This document shows, one piece after another, positions 1 through 8,884 of a stretch of 64,000 nucleotides of DNA. The notes under the pieces were generated by a model, which ran no database searches, was not told where the DNA came from, and saw only the letters and a program-made list of their open reading frames with translations. The DNA is from Oscillospiraceae bacterium (GTDB lineage Bacteria; Bacillota; Clostridia; Oscillospirales; Ruminococcaceae). Location of the stretch: positions 62,001-126,000 of the forward strand of contig CABIYQ010000005.1 of the NCBI GenBank assembly GCA_902362965.1. Reading direction: 5' to 3'. The position numbers and the translations under genes were made by a program. The number at the start of each line of letters is the position of its first letter. Positions within the stretch are counted from its first letter, which is position 1.

Positions 1-654
1 GTTTCAATTACGGAATCTGTTGTCAGAACAACAGATATGTCTCTCTGGCGTATGCTGAAAAAATCCGGAAACCATTCTTCGCTTTTTATGAAAGAAGGCG
101 ACCTGGTTGCAGTTAGGCAAAACTGTTCGGAAGAGGAAATAGTAATGTTTTGTGAACTTTTAAGACCAATTGCCGAACAGTCTGCTGATACTGAAATTTA
201 TATCGGAGTTTCAGAAAGCGTAAGAGGTTTTGCGGAAATTTCTCAGGCTTATGAACAGTCGTATGCAGCAATGCTGACTGGACGCATAAAAGGCAAAGAG
301 CGTGTGTTTTACCGTGATATCGGTCTTATGAAACTGATATTCGGTGTAAAGGATAAAATGATACTGTCATCATTTGCAGAAGAAAATTTAGGAGTGCTCC
401 ACAGGTATGACTCTGAAAAAAATACTGATTATTGCAGTATTCTGAGAAAATATCTGGAGCTTAACGGAAGTGTGCTTGAAGCGGCGGCAGAAACAGGAGT
501 TCACCGCAATACAATTAATTATAAAATCAGGGCAATACGTGAAATACTCGGACGTGAGCTTGATGATCATACAAAAAGTATGCTGATGCTTGCATACCTT
601 ATTGAAGATGTGCTTGACATATATGATAACTTAAACGGAGGTAATAAACAATGA
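1..654 (+). CDS. PucR/CdaR-family transcriptional regulator (5' truncated)
   Basis: The reading frame is open through base 1, so the N-terminus lies outside the window; the first in-window ATG at 37 is probably internal. The visible part has a GGDEF-like middle region followed by a C-terminal helix-turn-helix of the PucR type, recognisable from the stretch GSVLEAAAETGVHRNTINYK and the following I-R-E-I-L-G-R. PucR/CdaR proteins are activators of purine, pyrimidine, allantoin or sugar-acid catabolic genes. The stop overlaps the start of the aminotransferase by 4 bases (ATGA), so the regulator is cotranscribed with and translationally coupled to the catabolic genes it likely controls. The inducer cannot be read from sequence. 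Confidence 0.82.
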   Translation, partial: VSITESVVRTTDMSLWRMLKKSGNHSSLFMKEGDLVAVRQNCSEEEIVMFCELLRPIAEQSADTEIYIGVSESVRGFAEISQAYEQSYAAMLTGRIKGKERVFYRDIGLMKLIFGVKDKMILSSFAEENLGVLHRYDSEKNTDYCSILRKYLELNGSVLEAAAETGVHRNTINYKIRAIREILGRELDDHTKSMLMLAYLIEDVLDIYDNLNGGNKQ

Positions 655-1976
655 GCGCTGAATCAATCAAATATAACCACTGCACCTACAATCTGCAGTC
701 ATGGGCAAAACAAAAAGGACTTAATCCTGTTCCGATTGAAAAGGCCGATGGTATCTATATGTGGGATTTTGACGGTAACCGCTATACGGATATGTCTTCC
801 CAGCTTGTTAATCTTAATGTGGGTCACGGCAACCGTGCCATTATAGATGCAATTAAGGAGCAGGCTGAAAAATACTGTTATCTCTCGCCCTCTTACGGAA
901 GTGAACCCAGAGGCGAGCTTGCTAAAATGATTATCGGGCTTATGCCTGATAACATGGGAAAGGTTTTTTTTACAAACGGAGGAGCTGATGCAAATGAAAA
1001 TGCGGTCAAAATCGCAAGAATGTATACCGGCAGACAGAAAGTATTTTCACGTTACAGGAGCTATCATGGCTCTACATACGGCGCAGGAAACCTGACCGGA
1101 GAACCAAGAAGATATCCTCTTGAACCTGGTGCACCGGGATTTGTAAAGTTTTTCGACCCATATATTTACAGAGAAAAAATCAGATTTGCAACTGAAGAAG
1201 AAGCCTCAGAATACTATGTTGCAAAGCTGCGTGAACAGGTAATTTACGAAGGAGCAGATAATGTAGCCGCAATCGTTATGGAAACTATCACAGGTTCAAA
1301 TGGTGTAATTATTCCTCCGAAAGGTTATCTCAAAGGTGTACGTGCAATATGCAATGAATTCGGTATCATGATGATATGCGACGAGGTCATGGCAGGTTTC
1401 GGCAGAACGGGTAAAATGTTTGCATTCGAGAACTTTAACGTTAAGCCTGATATCGTAAGTTTTGCAAAAGGCGTTACCTGCGGTTATGTTCAGCTGGGCG
1501 GCGTTGTTGTCTCCAAAAAAATCGCTGAATTTTTTTATGATCACCTTCTTTCCTGCGGACTTACATACAGCGGTCATCCGCTTGCCTGTGCAGCAGGTGT
1601 TGCCTGCCTTAACTTCTATAAAGAGGCGAATATACTTGAAAATGTAAATAAATCGGGCGCAGTTTTAGGAGAATGCCTTGAGGAATTGAAATGTAAACAT
1701 GAGAGTGTCGGCGATGTGCGTTATATCGGACTTTTCTCAGCAATCGAACTTGTCAGGGACAGGGAGACAAGAGAGCCGCTTGTACCATATGGAAAGGATC
1801 CGGAGGGAAAAATGGTAAAACTTATTGGCATGCTCAAAGCAAAAGGCTTTATGACTTATTCTCATGAGAATATGATACTCATTTCACCGCCGCTTATCAT
1901 TACTCCTGAACAGGTTCGGGAAGAAATGGCAAAAGTAGATGAAGTTCTTGATGAAGCCGATAAAATGATTAAATAA
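651..1976 (+). CDS. PLP-dependent class III aminotransferase (omega-amino acid type)
   Basis: A 441-residue fold-type I class III aminotransferase, the usual length for the family. Cofactor residues are visible: NGGADANENA near residue 109, D244 in ICDEVMAGFGRTG (contact to the pyridine nitrogen) and K273 in SFAKGVTCGY (Schiff base). Class III enzymes move terminal amino groups from omega-amino acids such as beta-alanine, GABA or taurine onto pyruvate or 2-oxoglutarate. The start ATG follows GGAGG and overlaps the regulator stop. With an N-carbamoyl-type amidohydrolase and an alcohol dehydrogenase downstream, beta-alanine (giving malonate semialdehyde) is the most coherent substrate, but that is inference. 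Taurine-type substrates remain possible. Confidence 0.88.
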   Translation: MSAESIKYNHCTYNLQSWAKQKGLNPVPIEKADGIYMWDFDGNRYTDMSSQLVNLNVGHGNRAIIDAIKEQAEKYCYLSPSYGSEPRGELAKMIIGLMPDNMGKVFFTNGGADANENAVKIARMYTGRQKVFSRYRSYHGSTYGAGNLTGEPRRYPLEPGAPGFVKFFDPYIYREKIRFATEEEASEYYVAKLREQVIYEGADNVAAIVMETITGSNGVIIPPKGYLKGVRAICNEFGIMMICDEVMAGFGRTGKMFAFENFNVKPDIVSFAKGVTCGYVQLGGVVVSKKIAEFFYDHLLSCGLTYSGHPLACAAGVACLNFYKEANILENVNKSGAVLGECLEELKCKHESVGDVRYIGLFSAIELVRDRETREPLVPYGKDPEGKMVKLIGMLKAKGFMTYSHENMILISPPLIITPEQVREEMAKVDEVLDEADKMIK

Positions 1977-1996
1977 ATATTGAAAGGACGGTCTCT

Positions 1997-2395
1997 ATGG
2001 TTAAAGAACACTACAGCGATGCCGTAAACTGTGCATTGTCTGAATATATAACACCAGCAAAGTTCAGAACGGTTTTGTTTGAGCAGCATAAACAGCCTGG
2101 AGGGATCACAGAAGTTCCGGTTGAAATAACGTTAAGTAAGGAGACCGTAAAAAAACTGAGCTTCAGAGTTTCGTGTGACGGTATGCTTTATGGATTTGCA
2201 AGAATAAAGCCGCTTATAAGAGAAAAATTCGGGGCAGAAGCAGTAAAAATATATATCAATGACTGGGAAGTTAAATTTATTCTTGTGTTTGAGTTGGAAA
2301 ACGAGAAAGAAAAAGCATTTTATATAAAGCAGGAAGAAGTAATAGAACTGCTTGAAAACTGCTGTCGTGTACCTCAGCAGCAATCGTTAAAATAA
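1997..2395 (+). CDS. Uncharacterised 132-aa protein in the catabolic operon
   Basis: I do not recognise this family. It is a small soluble-looking protein with no signal peptide or membrane segment, mixed alpha/beta character, and two cysteines near the C-terminus (LLENCCRVPQ). A good ribosome site (GAAAGGA) precedes the ATG, and it sits 20 bases after the aminotransferase and 20 bases before the amidohydrolase, so it is very probably translated as part of the operon. Its position between two enzymes of one pathway suggests an accessory, subunit or regulatory role. No catalytic motif is evident. Confidence 0.75.
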   Translation: MVKEHYSDAVNCALSEYITPAKFRTVLFEQHKQPGGITEVPVEITLSKETVKKLSFRVSCDGMLYGFARIKPLIREKFGAEAVKIYINDWEVKFILVFELENEKEKAFYIKQEEVIELLENCCRVPQQQSLK

Positions 2396-2415
2396 CTGAA
2401 AGGGAGTCTTAATTT

Positions 2416-3678
2416 ATGTATACATGCAGCGAAAAGAGAATGGAAGACAAAATCAGAACATTCAGCCAGTTTGGTAATGCCGGACACGGGGGAATTACCA
2501 GATATTCACTGTCTCCGGAAGCAATTATGGCAAGAAACGAGTTCAGAAATCGCATGGAAGCAATTGGTGCTGTAATTGAAATTGATGATGTTGCAAATAT
2601 GTACGCTACGATCCCGGGCAGTGATCCTGACGCAAAAAGAATAGTTATGGCATCTCACTGTGATTCCGTTAAAAACGGCGGCAACTATGACGGTATCCTC
2701 GGCGTAATGAGCGCTATGGAGGTGCTGGAAACTGTTGTAGCTGAAAATATCTCTCACAGGCATCCTCTTACAGCAATGATTTGGACTAATGAGGAAGGTT
2801 CACTTTATCCGCCGGCAATGATGTGTTCCGGAATTGTTTGCTATGATTATCTTCCTGAAGATATTCGCAGCAAATTCAGATATGAAGATATGATGAAGTC
2901 ACAGAGTATTCTCGATTCAACAAAGACATTCGGTGAAGCTCTTGAAAAATCAGGATTCAAAGGAAATATTAAATACCGTATCAGTCCGGAAAAATATCAG
3001 TATATGTTTGAAACTCATATTGAGCAGGGACCTATTCTTGAAGATGCCGGAAACGATATCGGAGTTGTAGACTGTGTACTTGGAATGTTCAACTATCGTC
3101 TGAAATTCTACGGTCAGACAACTCACGCCGGAACATTTCCTATGCTTAAGAGACGTGACGCTTTTCTTGCCGCTTCACAGGCTCTATGCTACCTTCATGA
3201 GGAAATTGACAAGCTTGGTTACAGTGACCTTGTCTATACTACTGGTGAAGTTGTATGTCACCCCTGCGTACATACTTGTGTACCAGATTTCTTTGATTTT
3301 TCATTTGATGCAAGACATGAAAATCCGGAAGTTCTTAAAAAGGTTCTGGCAATTGTAAAAAGCTGTGCCGATAAAACATGGGCAGGTTGTACATGTGAGG
3401 TTGTAAAGGCATGGAACAGAGATACTGTTTACTGGGATAAAAAGCTTGTAGAATATGTAAAAGAGTCAGCAGAGGAGTGCGGAATCAAGCATCAGTACAT
3501 TCATTCAGGCGCAGGACATGATGCACAGTTTGCAGCATATATGCTGCCGACTACAATGATTTTTGTTCAGTCAAAGGACGGTCTGTCCCATTGTGAACCT
3601 GAATTTTCATCAGTTAAGCACTGTACAGAAGGTGCAACTGTAATGCTCAATGCTGTACTAAAAGCTGATAATGACTGA
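2416..3678 (+). CDS. M20-family N-carbamoyl amino acid/ureido amidohydrolase
   Basis: A 420-residue member of the hydantoinase/carbamoylase branch of the M20 metallopeptidases (beta-ureidopropionase, allantoate amidohydrolase, N-carbamoyl-L-amino acid hydrolase). The dinuclear metal ligands are visible: H81 in ASHCDSV, D92 in GNYDGILGV, the acidic pair E126-E127 in TNEEGSLY, a His in FETHIEQGP, and the C-terminal His in SHCEPEFSS. The dimerisation domain occupies the middle (around 200-320). It would hydrolyse an N-carbamoyl amino acid to the free amino acid, CO2 and ammonia. Next to an omega-aminotransferase, N-carbamoyl-beta-alanine is the likeliest substrate; allantoate is an alternative that the sequence alone does not exclude. 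Confidence 0.87.
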   Translation: MYTCSEKRMEDKIRTFSQFGNAGHGGITRYSLSPEAIMARNEFRNRMEAIGAVIEIDDVANMYATIPGSDPDAKRIVMASHCDSVKNGGNYDGILGVMSAMEVLETVVAENISHRHPLTAMIWTNEEGSLYPPAMMCSGIVCYDYLPEDIRSKFRYEDMMKSQSILDSTKTFGEALEKSGFKGNIKYRISPEKYQYMFETHIEQGPILEDAGNDIGVVDCVLGMFNYRLKFYGQTTHAGTFPMLKRRDAFLAASQALCYLHEEIDKLGYSDLVYTTGEVVCHPCVHTCVPDFFDFSFDARHENPEVLKKVLAIVKSCADKTWAGCTCEVVKAWNRDTVYWDKKLVEYVKESAEECGIKHQYIHSGAGHDAQFAAYMLPTTMIFVQSKDGLSHCEPEFSSVKHCTEGATVMLNAVLKADND

Positions 3679-3693
3679 AAAATAATATAGTAT

Positions 3694-3728
3694 ATCCGGG
3701 CGGATAGTATATTCTGCCCGGATTTTTA
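3694..3728 (+). terminator. Intrinsic terminator/attenuator inside the catabolic cluster
   Basis: An 8-bp perfect stem ATCCGGGC/GCCCGGAT (3694-3701 with 3716-3723) is followed by a run of T. It lies between the amidohydrolase and the dehydrogenase, so it should lower expression of the latter or separate it as its own unit. Confidence 0.75.
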
Positions 3729-3762
3729 GAATTTGTTCTTAAATGAAAGGAGTTAACAGGAA

Positions 3763-4917
3763 ATGGGTATGGAATTTAATGCTCCCAGAAGAATTTTAAC
3801 AGGTGAAGGCTGTCTTGCAGATGCAGAAAAATATTTTAGTTCTATGGGGAAAAAAGCGTTTATAGTTACAGGAAAGCATGTTAAAAAGCTTGAATGTTTC
3901 ACACAAGTTATGGGTTTTCTTGATAAAAATGGCATACAGTATACTGTGTACAGCGGAATTACAGGTGAGCCGGACGATAAAATGATAGATGAAGGTGTAA
4001 AGCTTTACAAAAGAGAGAAATGTGATTTTTTGATCGCCGTAGGCGGGGGAAGTCCTATGGATTCAATGAAGGCCATTGCTGCTCTTGTGACAAACGGAGG
4101 AAAGATTTCCGACTATATGGGAAAAACTATAACAGGCAAAATACCGCCTATGGCAGCTATTCCGACTACAGCCGGAACAGGTTCTGAGGCAACTCAGTTT
4201 ACTGTTATTACTGATAGTGAAAAAGGAATTAAAATGCTGTTAAAGGGAGCAGTATTAGTACCTGAACTCGCTGTTATAGATCCTGTTTTTACAATTTCTT
4301 CTCCTAAGAGCGTTACTGCATCTACCGGACTTGACGCTCTTACTCATGCAGTTGAATCTTATACATCAAGGAAAGCTCAGCCTTTGACAGACACTGTATC
4401 TCTTGATGCAGTAAAAAGAATTTTCAGATATCTGCCTGTTGCTTATAAGGACGGAAACAATATGGAAGCAAGAACACAGATGTCTATAGCCGCTTTGGAG
4501 GCAGGAATGGCAATCAATAATGCGTCAGTAACGATAGTTCATGGAATGAGCCGTCCTATTGGCGCCTTGTTTCATGTTCCTCACGGACTTTCCAATGCCA
4601 TGCTGCTTGAAAAGTGCATGAGTTTTGCTGCCGATGGTGCATATGGAAAATTTGCCGAGCTTGGACGAGCTATAGGGGCTGCTGACTCTGCAATGAGTGA
4701 CAGATCTGCTGCTGAAGCGTTTGTTTCAGCTTTGGGAGAAATGTGCAGTATCTGTGAAGTTCCTACTTTATTAGAATACGGAATAGATAAGAGTGAATTT
4801 ATGGCGGCGGCGGATAAAATGGCAGCGGATGCTGTTGTAAGCGGAAGTCCTTCAAATACAATAAAAGAAATTTCTAAAGAGGATATACTTGAAATTTATG
4901 CATCTCTTTGGAATTGA
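3763..4917 (+). CDS. Iron-type alcohol dehydrogenase (probable semialdehyde reductase)
   Basis: A 384-residue group III (Fe/Zn-dependent) alcohol dehydrogenase. The NAD(P)-binding signature GGGSPMDSMK is at 94-103, and the four metal ligands are D191 and H195 (GLDALTHAVE), H260 (VHGMSRP) and H274 (HVPHG). A strong ribosome site (GAAAGGAG) precedes the ATG. In the reductive pyrimidine pathways known from some Firmicutes, a homologous enzyme reduces malonate semialdehyde to 3-hydroxypropionate, which fits the neighbours here. It lies behind a terminator, so its level may be set separately. The precise substrate is inferred from context only. Confidence 0.87.
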   Translation: MGMEFNAPRRILTGEGCLADAEKYFSSMGKKAFIVTGKHVKKLECFTQVMGFLDKNGIQYTVYSGITGEPDDKMIDEGVKLYKREKCDFLIAVGGGSPMDSMKAIAALVTNGGKISDYMGKTITGKIPPMAAIPTTAGTGSEATQFTVITDSEKGIKMLLKGAVLVPELAVIDPVFTISSPKSVTASTGLDALTHAVESYTSRKAQPLTDTVSLDAVKRIFRYLPVAYKDGNNMEARTQMSIAALEAGMAINNASVTIVHGMSRPIGALFHVPHGLSNAMLLEKCMSFAADGAYGKFAELGRAIGAADSAMSDRSAAEAFVSALGEMCSICEVPTLLEYGIDKSEFMAAADKMAADAVVSGSPSNTIKEISKEDILEIYASLWN

Positions 4918-5081
4918 TATTATTATAAGTGATATAGCTGTTTACCTTATTGTTTAAATGATATAAAAAATGTGTGTTATCACAAAATGGTGATGCCTGA
5001 TTAGTACAAATTAAACAGAGAAGTTATTAAATCTGATAATTCAGAAGTTTTTTCTTTAATCAATTAGATTAATACAAAAAT

Positions 5082-5116
5082 AAACTGTGGTTTTTACACC
5101 GCAGTTTTATTTTTGG
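5082..5116 (+). terminator. Intrinsic terminator downstream of the dehydrogenase
   Basis: The stem AAACTGTGG/CCGCAGTTT (5082-5090 with 5099-5107, one G-T pair) has an 8-base loop and is followed by a T-rich tract. Confidence 0.7.
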
Positions 5117-5198
5117 TATTTAGAAAATCTCCGGCGAGGTCGGGGGTTGCTTATTATTTATAAAAAAACAAAAATTCTATATAAATGTAATTTATCTA

Positions 5199-5228
5199 TT
5201 GAAAGTTATGTGTGCTTTGTGCTATAAT
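5199..5228 (+). promoter_or_regulatory. Sigma-A-type promoter for the ruvCAB region
   Basis: TTGAAA (5199-5204), an 18-base spacer and TATAAT (5223-5228), with a TG extended -10 directly before it. It lies about 35 bases ahead of the ruvC start and no SOS box was recognised in it. Confidence 0.7.
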
Positions 5229-5261
5229 AAAATATAAATATATTTTTGAGGATGTGTTTTT

Positions 5262-5741
5262 TTGCGTATTCTTGGAATTGATCCCGGTTATGCTATTGTG
5301 GGATTCGGAGTCGCAGATTATTCCGGAATGAATTTTGCACCTGTAGAATATGGTGCAATTCTGACGGAAGCCCATACGGATTTTTCTCAGCGTCTTAAAT
5401 GTATTGCAGATGATATGGATTATATTCTGGAAAAGTTTGAACCGGATTGTTTATCAATTGAAAAACTGTTTTTTACTAACAATCAGAAAACGGCAATTGA
5501 TGTAGCACAGGCAAGAGGAGTAATAGTACTTTCGGCTGTAAGGCATGGCATATCAATATATGAATATACGCCGTTACAGGTAAAACAGGCGGTCGTAGGG
5601 TACGGCAAGGCTGAGAAAAAACAGGTTATGGATATGACCAGACGTATTTTAAAGCTTGAACAGATTCCGAAACCGGACGATGCCGCAGATGCTTTGGCTC
5701 TTGCAATCTGTCACGGACATTGCTGTAAAGGAATAAGATAA
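5262..5741 (+). CDS. ruvC: Crossover junction endodeoxyribonuclease RuvC
   Basis: Cleaves Holliday junctions symmetrically during recombinational repair, working with RuvAB. The protein is 159 residues, slightly short for the family. The four acidic catalytic positions are present: D7 (GIDPG), E67 (SIEKLFF), D140 and D143 (PDDAADALALA). The start is a TTG codon behind a GAGG ribosome site; translation begins directly with the RNase H-like core MRILGIDPGY, so no upstream start is plausible. It is first of ruvC-ruvA-ruvB, with 26 bases to ruvA. Confidence 0.95.
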   Translation: MRILGIDPGYAIVGFGVADYSGMNFAPVEYGAILTEAHTDFSQRLKCIADDMDYILEKFEPDCLSIEKLFFTNNQKTAIDVAQARGVIVLSAVRHGISIYEYTPLQVKQAVVGYGKAEKKQVMDMTRRILKLEQIPKPDDAADALALAICHGHCCKGIR

Positions 5742-5767
5742 AATAAGTAATAAGTAAGGTGAAATGA

Positions 5768-6370
5768 ATGATTTATAGTGTTAGAGGAAAGCTTACACAT
5801 AAAGAACCGTTTCTGGCAGTTGTGGAGTGTGCAGGCGTTGGGTATGCGTGCAGAACTACATGTTCAACTTCTGCACAGTTGGGGGAAACCGGTAAAGAAG
5901 TATATTTGTATACATATCTGCATGTCAGAGAAGACAATGTGGAGCTTTTTGGATTTTATTCAATGCAGGAGTTAAACTGCTTTAAAATGCTTATATCTGT
6001 ATCCGGAGTAGGTCCGAAGGCGGCCCTGTCAATTCTTTCGGATATTGATGCTCAAAGATTTGCACTTACTGTAGCGTCAGGCGATAGTAAGGTATTTACC
6101 AAAACAAAGGGCGTAGGCCCTAAGCTTGCTCAGAGAATAGTACTGGAACTGAAAGATAAAATTGCAAAGGAAAGTATTACAGCTTCAGATATAAAATCTT
6201 CAGGCAGTGTTTTTGTACCTGAGGGGGATAACTGTGCTGAAGCGGTTTCGGCGCTTATGGTTTTAGGATTTTCCCAGGAAGAGGTTGCCGCTGCCGTATC
6301 AAAAATAGATACATCTCTGGATACGGGAGAAATTGTAAAGCAAGCACTGAAAATAATAGGTAAAAAATAA
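5768..6370 (+). CDS. ruvA: Holliday junction branch migration protein RuvA
   Basis: Tetrameric DNA-binding subunit that holds the four-way junction and loads RuvB. It has the usual 200 residues: an N-terminal OB fold (MIYSVRGKL...), tandem helix-hairpin-helix motifs in the middle (SVSGVGPKAALSIL and KTKGVGPKLAQRIV), and a C-terminal three-helix domain (ALMVLGFSQEEV) that contacts RuvB. It starts at ATG behind AAGGTGAA and is 24 bases from ruvB. Confidence 0.96.
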   Translation: MIYSVRGKLTHKEPFLAVVECAGVGYACRTTCSTSAQLGETGKEVYLYTYLHVREDNVELFGFYSMQELNCFKMLISVSGVGPKAALSILSDIDAQRFALTVASGDSKVFTKTKGVGPKLAQRIVLELKDKIAKESITASDIKSSGSVFVPEGDNCAEAVSALMVLGFSQEEVAAAVSKIDTSLDTGEIVKQALKIIGKK

Positions 6371-6394
6371 TAATCACGGAAAGGTGAAAATCAA

Positions 6395-7441
6395 TTGATA
6401 GAAACAGGAGATATGGAGTTTGAGAGCAGGGCGGTTGCTCCAGAGTACACTGAATCGGATGCAGAAACGGAATTTACGCTTCGTCCTCAGACTTTACAGG
6501 AATATATCGGGCAGGATAAGGTAAAAGAAAATCTTGCTATTTATATAGAAGCGGCAAAACGAAGGGGAGAACCTCTTGATCATGTACTGCTGTACGGTCC
6601 TCCGGGATTGGGTAAAACTACTCTTGCCGGAATTATCGCTCATGAAATGGGTGCAAATCTGAGGATAACCACCGGTCCGGCTATTGAAAAACCCGGAGAC
6701 CTGGCAGCACTGCTTACTAATTTATCTGCAAATGATGTTCTTTTTATAGATGAGATTCACAGATTATCACGTTCAATTGAGGAAATACTCTATCCGGCAC
6801 TTGAGGATAATGCTCTTGATATTATAATAGGCAAGGGACCGTCTGCACGTTCAATACGTGTGGATCTTGAAAAATTTACACTTGTAGGAGCTACAACCCG
6901 TGCAGGACAGCTTACATCTCCTCTGCGTGACAGATTTGGGATTGTTCAGCGTCTTGAGCTTTACAGTCATGAACAATTGAGTGATATTATAAGAAGAAGC
7001 GGTACTATTCTGGGAATCCCTTGTACTTCGGACGGCGCTCTGGAGATCGCAAAGCGTTCGAGAGGAACGCCGAGAATTGCAAATAGATTTTTAAAGCGTG
7101 TAAGGGATTTTGCAGAGGTTATGGGAGACGGAGAGATAACGGGAGATATTGCGTCTATCGCTCTTAACAGACTTGAGGTTGATTCACTTGGACTTGACAG
7201 TCTTGACAAGCGAATGCTTACAATGCTTATAAAAGGATACAACGGCGGTCCGGCAGGACTGGAAACGCTGGCGTCCGCTATCGGAGAAGAAGCAATAACG
7301 CTGGAGGACGTGTGTGAACCGTTTTTGATGCAGCTTGGATTTCTTGCAAGAACTCCAAGGGGAAGAGTAGCAACAAAGCTTGCTTATGCTCATCTGGGAT
7401 TTTTAAAAGATGATGAGAATGAGGGACAGCTGACATTATAA
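6395..7441 (+). CDS. ruvB: Holliday junction branch migration helicase RuvB
   Basis: AAA+ motor of the RuvABC resolvasome. The 348-residue protein carries Walker A GPPGLGKT at 68-75, Walker B with D119-E-I-H, sensor and arginine-finger regions, and a C-terminal winged helix ending in the family-typical [10 protein letters not shown]. The first codon is TTG, spaced correctly from GAAAGGTG. It completes a contiguous ruvCAB set and is followed 30 bases later by glmM. Confidence 0.96.
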   Translation: MIETGDMEFESRAVAPEYTESDAETEFTLRPQTLQEYIGQDKVKENLAIYIEAAKRRGEPLDHVLLYGPPGLGKTTLAGIIAHEMGANLRITTGPAIEKPGDLAALLTNLSANDVLFIDEIHRLSRSIEEILYPALEDNALDIIIGKGPSARSIRVDLEKFTLVGATTRAGQLTSPLRDRFGIVQRLELYSHEQLSDIIRRSGTILGIPCTSDGALEIAKRSRGTPRIANRFLKRVRDFAEVMGDGEITGDIASIALNRLEVDSLGLDSLDKRMLTMLIKGYNGGPAGLETLASAIGEEAITLEDVCEPFLMQLGFLARTPRGRVATKLAYAHLGFLKDDENEGQLTL

Positions 7442-7471
7442 ATTTTATTATGAGACAGGAGATATTGTCAA

Positions 7472-8827
7472 ATGGGAAGATTATTTGGAACTGACGGTGC
7501 AAGAGGAGTAGCAATTACAGAACTTACTTGTGAAACTGCAATGCAGATAGGAAAAGCGGCGGCTATTGTACTTACAAAGAAAACAAAACATAAACCTACG
7601 ATTTTTATAGGTAAAGATACAAGAATTTCGTCAGATGTTCTTGAAGCGGCTCTTGCAGCAGGTATTTGTTCGGTCGGAGCAAATGCTGAGATACTCGGAG
7701 TTGTTCCGACTCCGGCAGTTGCGGCTCTTGTTGAACAGAAGGGTGCAGACGCAGGCGTTATGATCTCAGCATCGCATAACAGTTTTGAATTTAACGGTAT
7801 TAAGCTTTTTTCGTCAACAGGTTACAAGCTGTCAGATGAAATGGAAGAAGAAATTGAAGAGTTGATTTTAGACAGACCTCAGGATATGAAGCTTGTTTCA
7901 CATGGAGAAGTAGGTAAAATTACATATTACCGTGACGCACAGACGGATTACATTCGCTATATTATGAAATCTATAAAGGGTAATCTCACAGGACTCAGAA
8001 TTGCCATTGACTGTGCAAACGGAAGCGCTTCCGCAACTGCAAAAAGACTTTTTGAGGGACTTGGAGCAAATGTTTATGTTATAAATTCTTCTCCGGACGG
8101 TACAAATATTAACGATAACTGCGGTTCAACTCATATTGGAAATCTTATGCAGTTTGTTGTGGATAAAAAATGTCATGCCGGTCTTGCCTTTGACGGTGAT
8201 GCGGACAGATGTCTTGCTGTAGACGAAAAGGGTCAGCTTATTGACGGTGACAAGCTCATGGCTATTTGTGCAAAGGCTTACAAGGAACAGGGAAAACTGA
8301 AGAAAAATACCGCTGTTGTTACTGTTATGAGTAATCTGGGATTTACTTATTTTGCTAAGAACAACGGTATAAAAATGCAGACTACTAAAGTCGGCGACAG
8401 ATATGTACTAGAAAAAATGCTTGACGGCGGATATAATTTGGGCGGCGAGCAAAGCGGTCATATTATTTTCCTTGACGAAGCCAATACTGGCGACGGTCAG
8501 CTTTCAGGCGCAAAGGTTCTGGAAATACTGGCTGAATCCGGAAAAAAAATGTCGGAGCTTGCGTCTGTAATGGAGCATTATCCACAGGTTATGATAAATG
8601 TCAAAATAAGTCCTCGTGACAGGGAAGTCTGGAAAAATGACAGTCAGATCACAGACCTTATTGAGCATTATGAAAACGAACTTGGCGACAGCGGAAGAAT
8701 TCTGGTAAGAGAAAGCGGAACAGAACCGCTTATAAGAGTAATGCTCGAAGGAAAGGACTTTAAGCAGATAAACGAATACGCTATTGCAATTTCGGAAAAA
8801 ATAAAGGAACGTGCCGGAAGAAGATAA
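7472..8827 (+). CDS. glmM: Phosphoglucosamine mutase
   Basis: Converts glucosamine-6-phosphate to glucosamine-1-phosphate, the step feeding UDP-GlcNAc for peptidoglycan. The length of 451 residues is normal. The N-terminal MGRLFGTDGARG, the phosphoserine loop with S101 (ISASHNSFE), the Mg-binding DGDADR loop near residue 241 and the C-terminal phosphate-binding RESGTEPLIRVM are all present. It starts at ATG after an AGGAGA ribosome site and follows ruvB closely, so it may share its transcript. Confidence 0.96.
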   Translation: MGRLFGTDGARGVAITELTCETAMQIGKAAAIVLTKKTKHKPTIFIGKDTRISSDVLEAALAAGICSVGANAEILGVVPTPAVAALVEQKGADAGVMISASHNSFEFNGIKLFSSTGYKLSDEMEEEIEELILDRPQDMKLVSHGEVGKITYYRDAQTDYIRYIMKSIKGNLTGLRIAIDCANGSASATAKRLFEGLGANVYVINSSPDGTNINDNCGSTHIGNLMQFVVDKKCHAGLAFDGDADRCLAVDEKGQLIDGDKLMAICAKAYKEQGKLKKNTAVVTVMSNLGFTYFAKNNGIKMQTTKVGDRYVLEKMLDGGYNLGGEQSGHIIFLDEANTGDGQLSGAKVLEILAESGKKMSELASVMEHYPQVMINVKISPRDREVWKNDSQITDLIEHYENELGDSGRILVRESGTEPLIRVMLEGKDFKQINEYAIAISEKIKERAGRR

Positions 8828-8884
8828 TAGCGGGGACGTTAAGAAGCGTCTGTGGAAAAATAAACAGTAAAGGACTTAAGGACT

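Larger units (their letters stand above)
4918..5261. other. Gene-free spacer between the catabolic cluster and ruvC
   Basis: No open frame with a ribosome site was found in these 344 bases. The spacer holds the terminator at 5082-5116 and the ruvC promoter at 5199-5228; the rest is AT-rich sequence without recognisable structure apart from a weak hairpin near 4979-4993. Confidence 0.6.

Noticed and set aside
1..3678. Allantoin degradation cluster
   Set aside because: The amidohydrolase could be an allantoate amidohydrolase, but ureidoglycine aminotransferases are of another class and no allantoinase or ureidoglycolate gene is visible, so the pyrimidine/beta-alanine reading is preferred.
5161..5261. 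SOS (LexA) box before ruvC
   Set aside because: No GAAC...GTTC type palindrome is present around the promoter.
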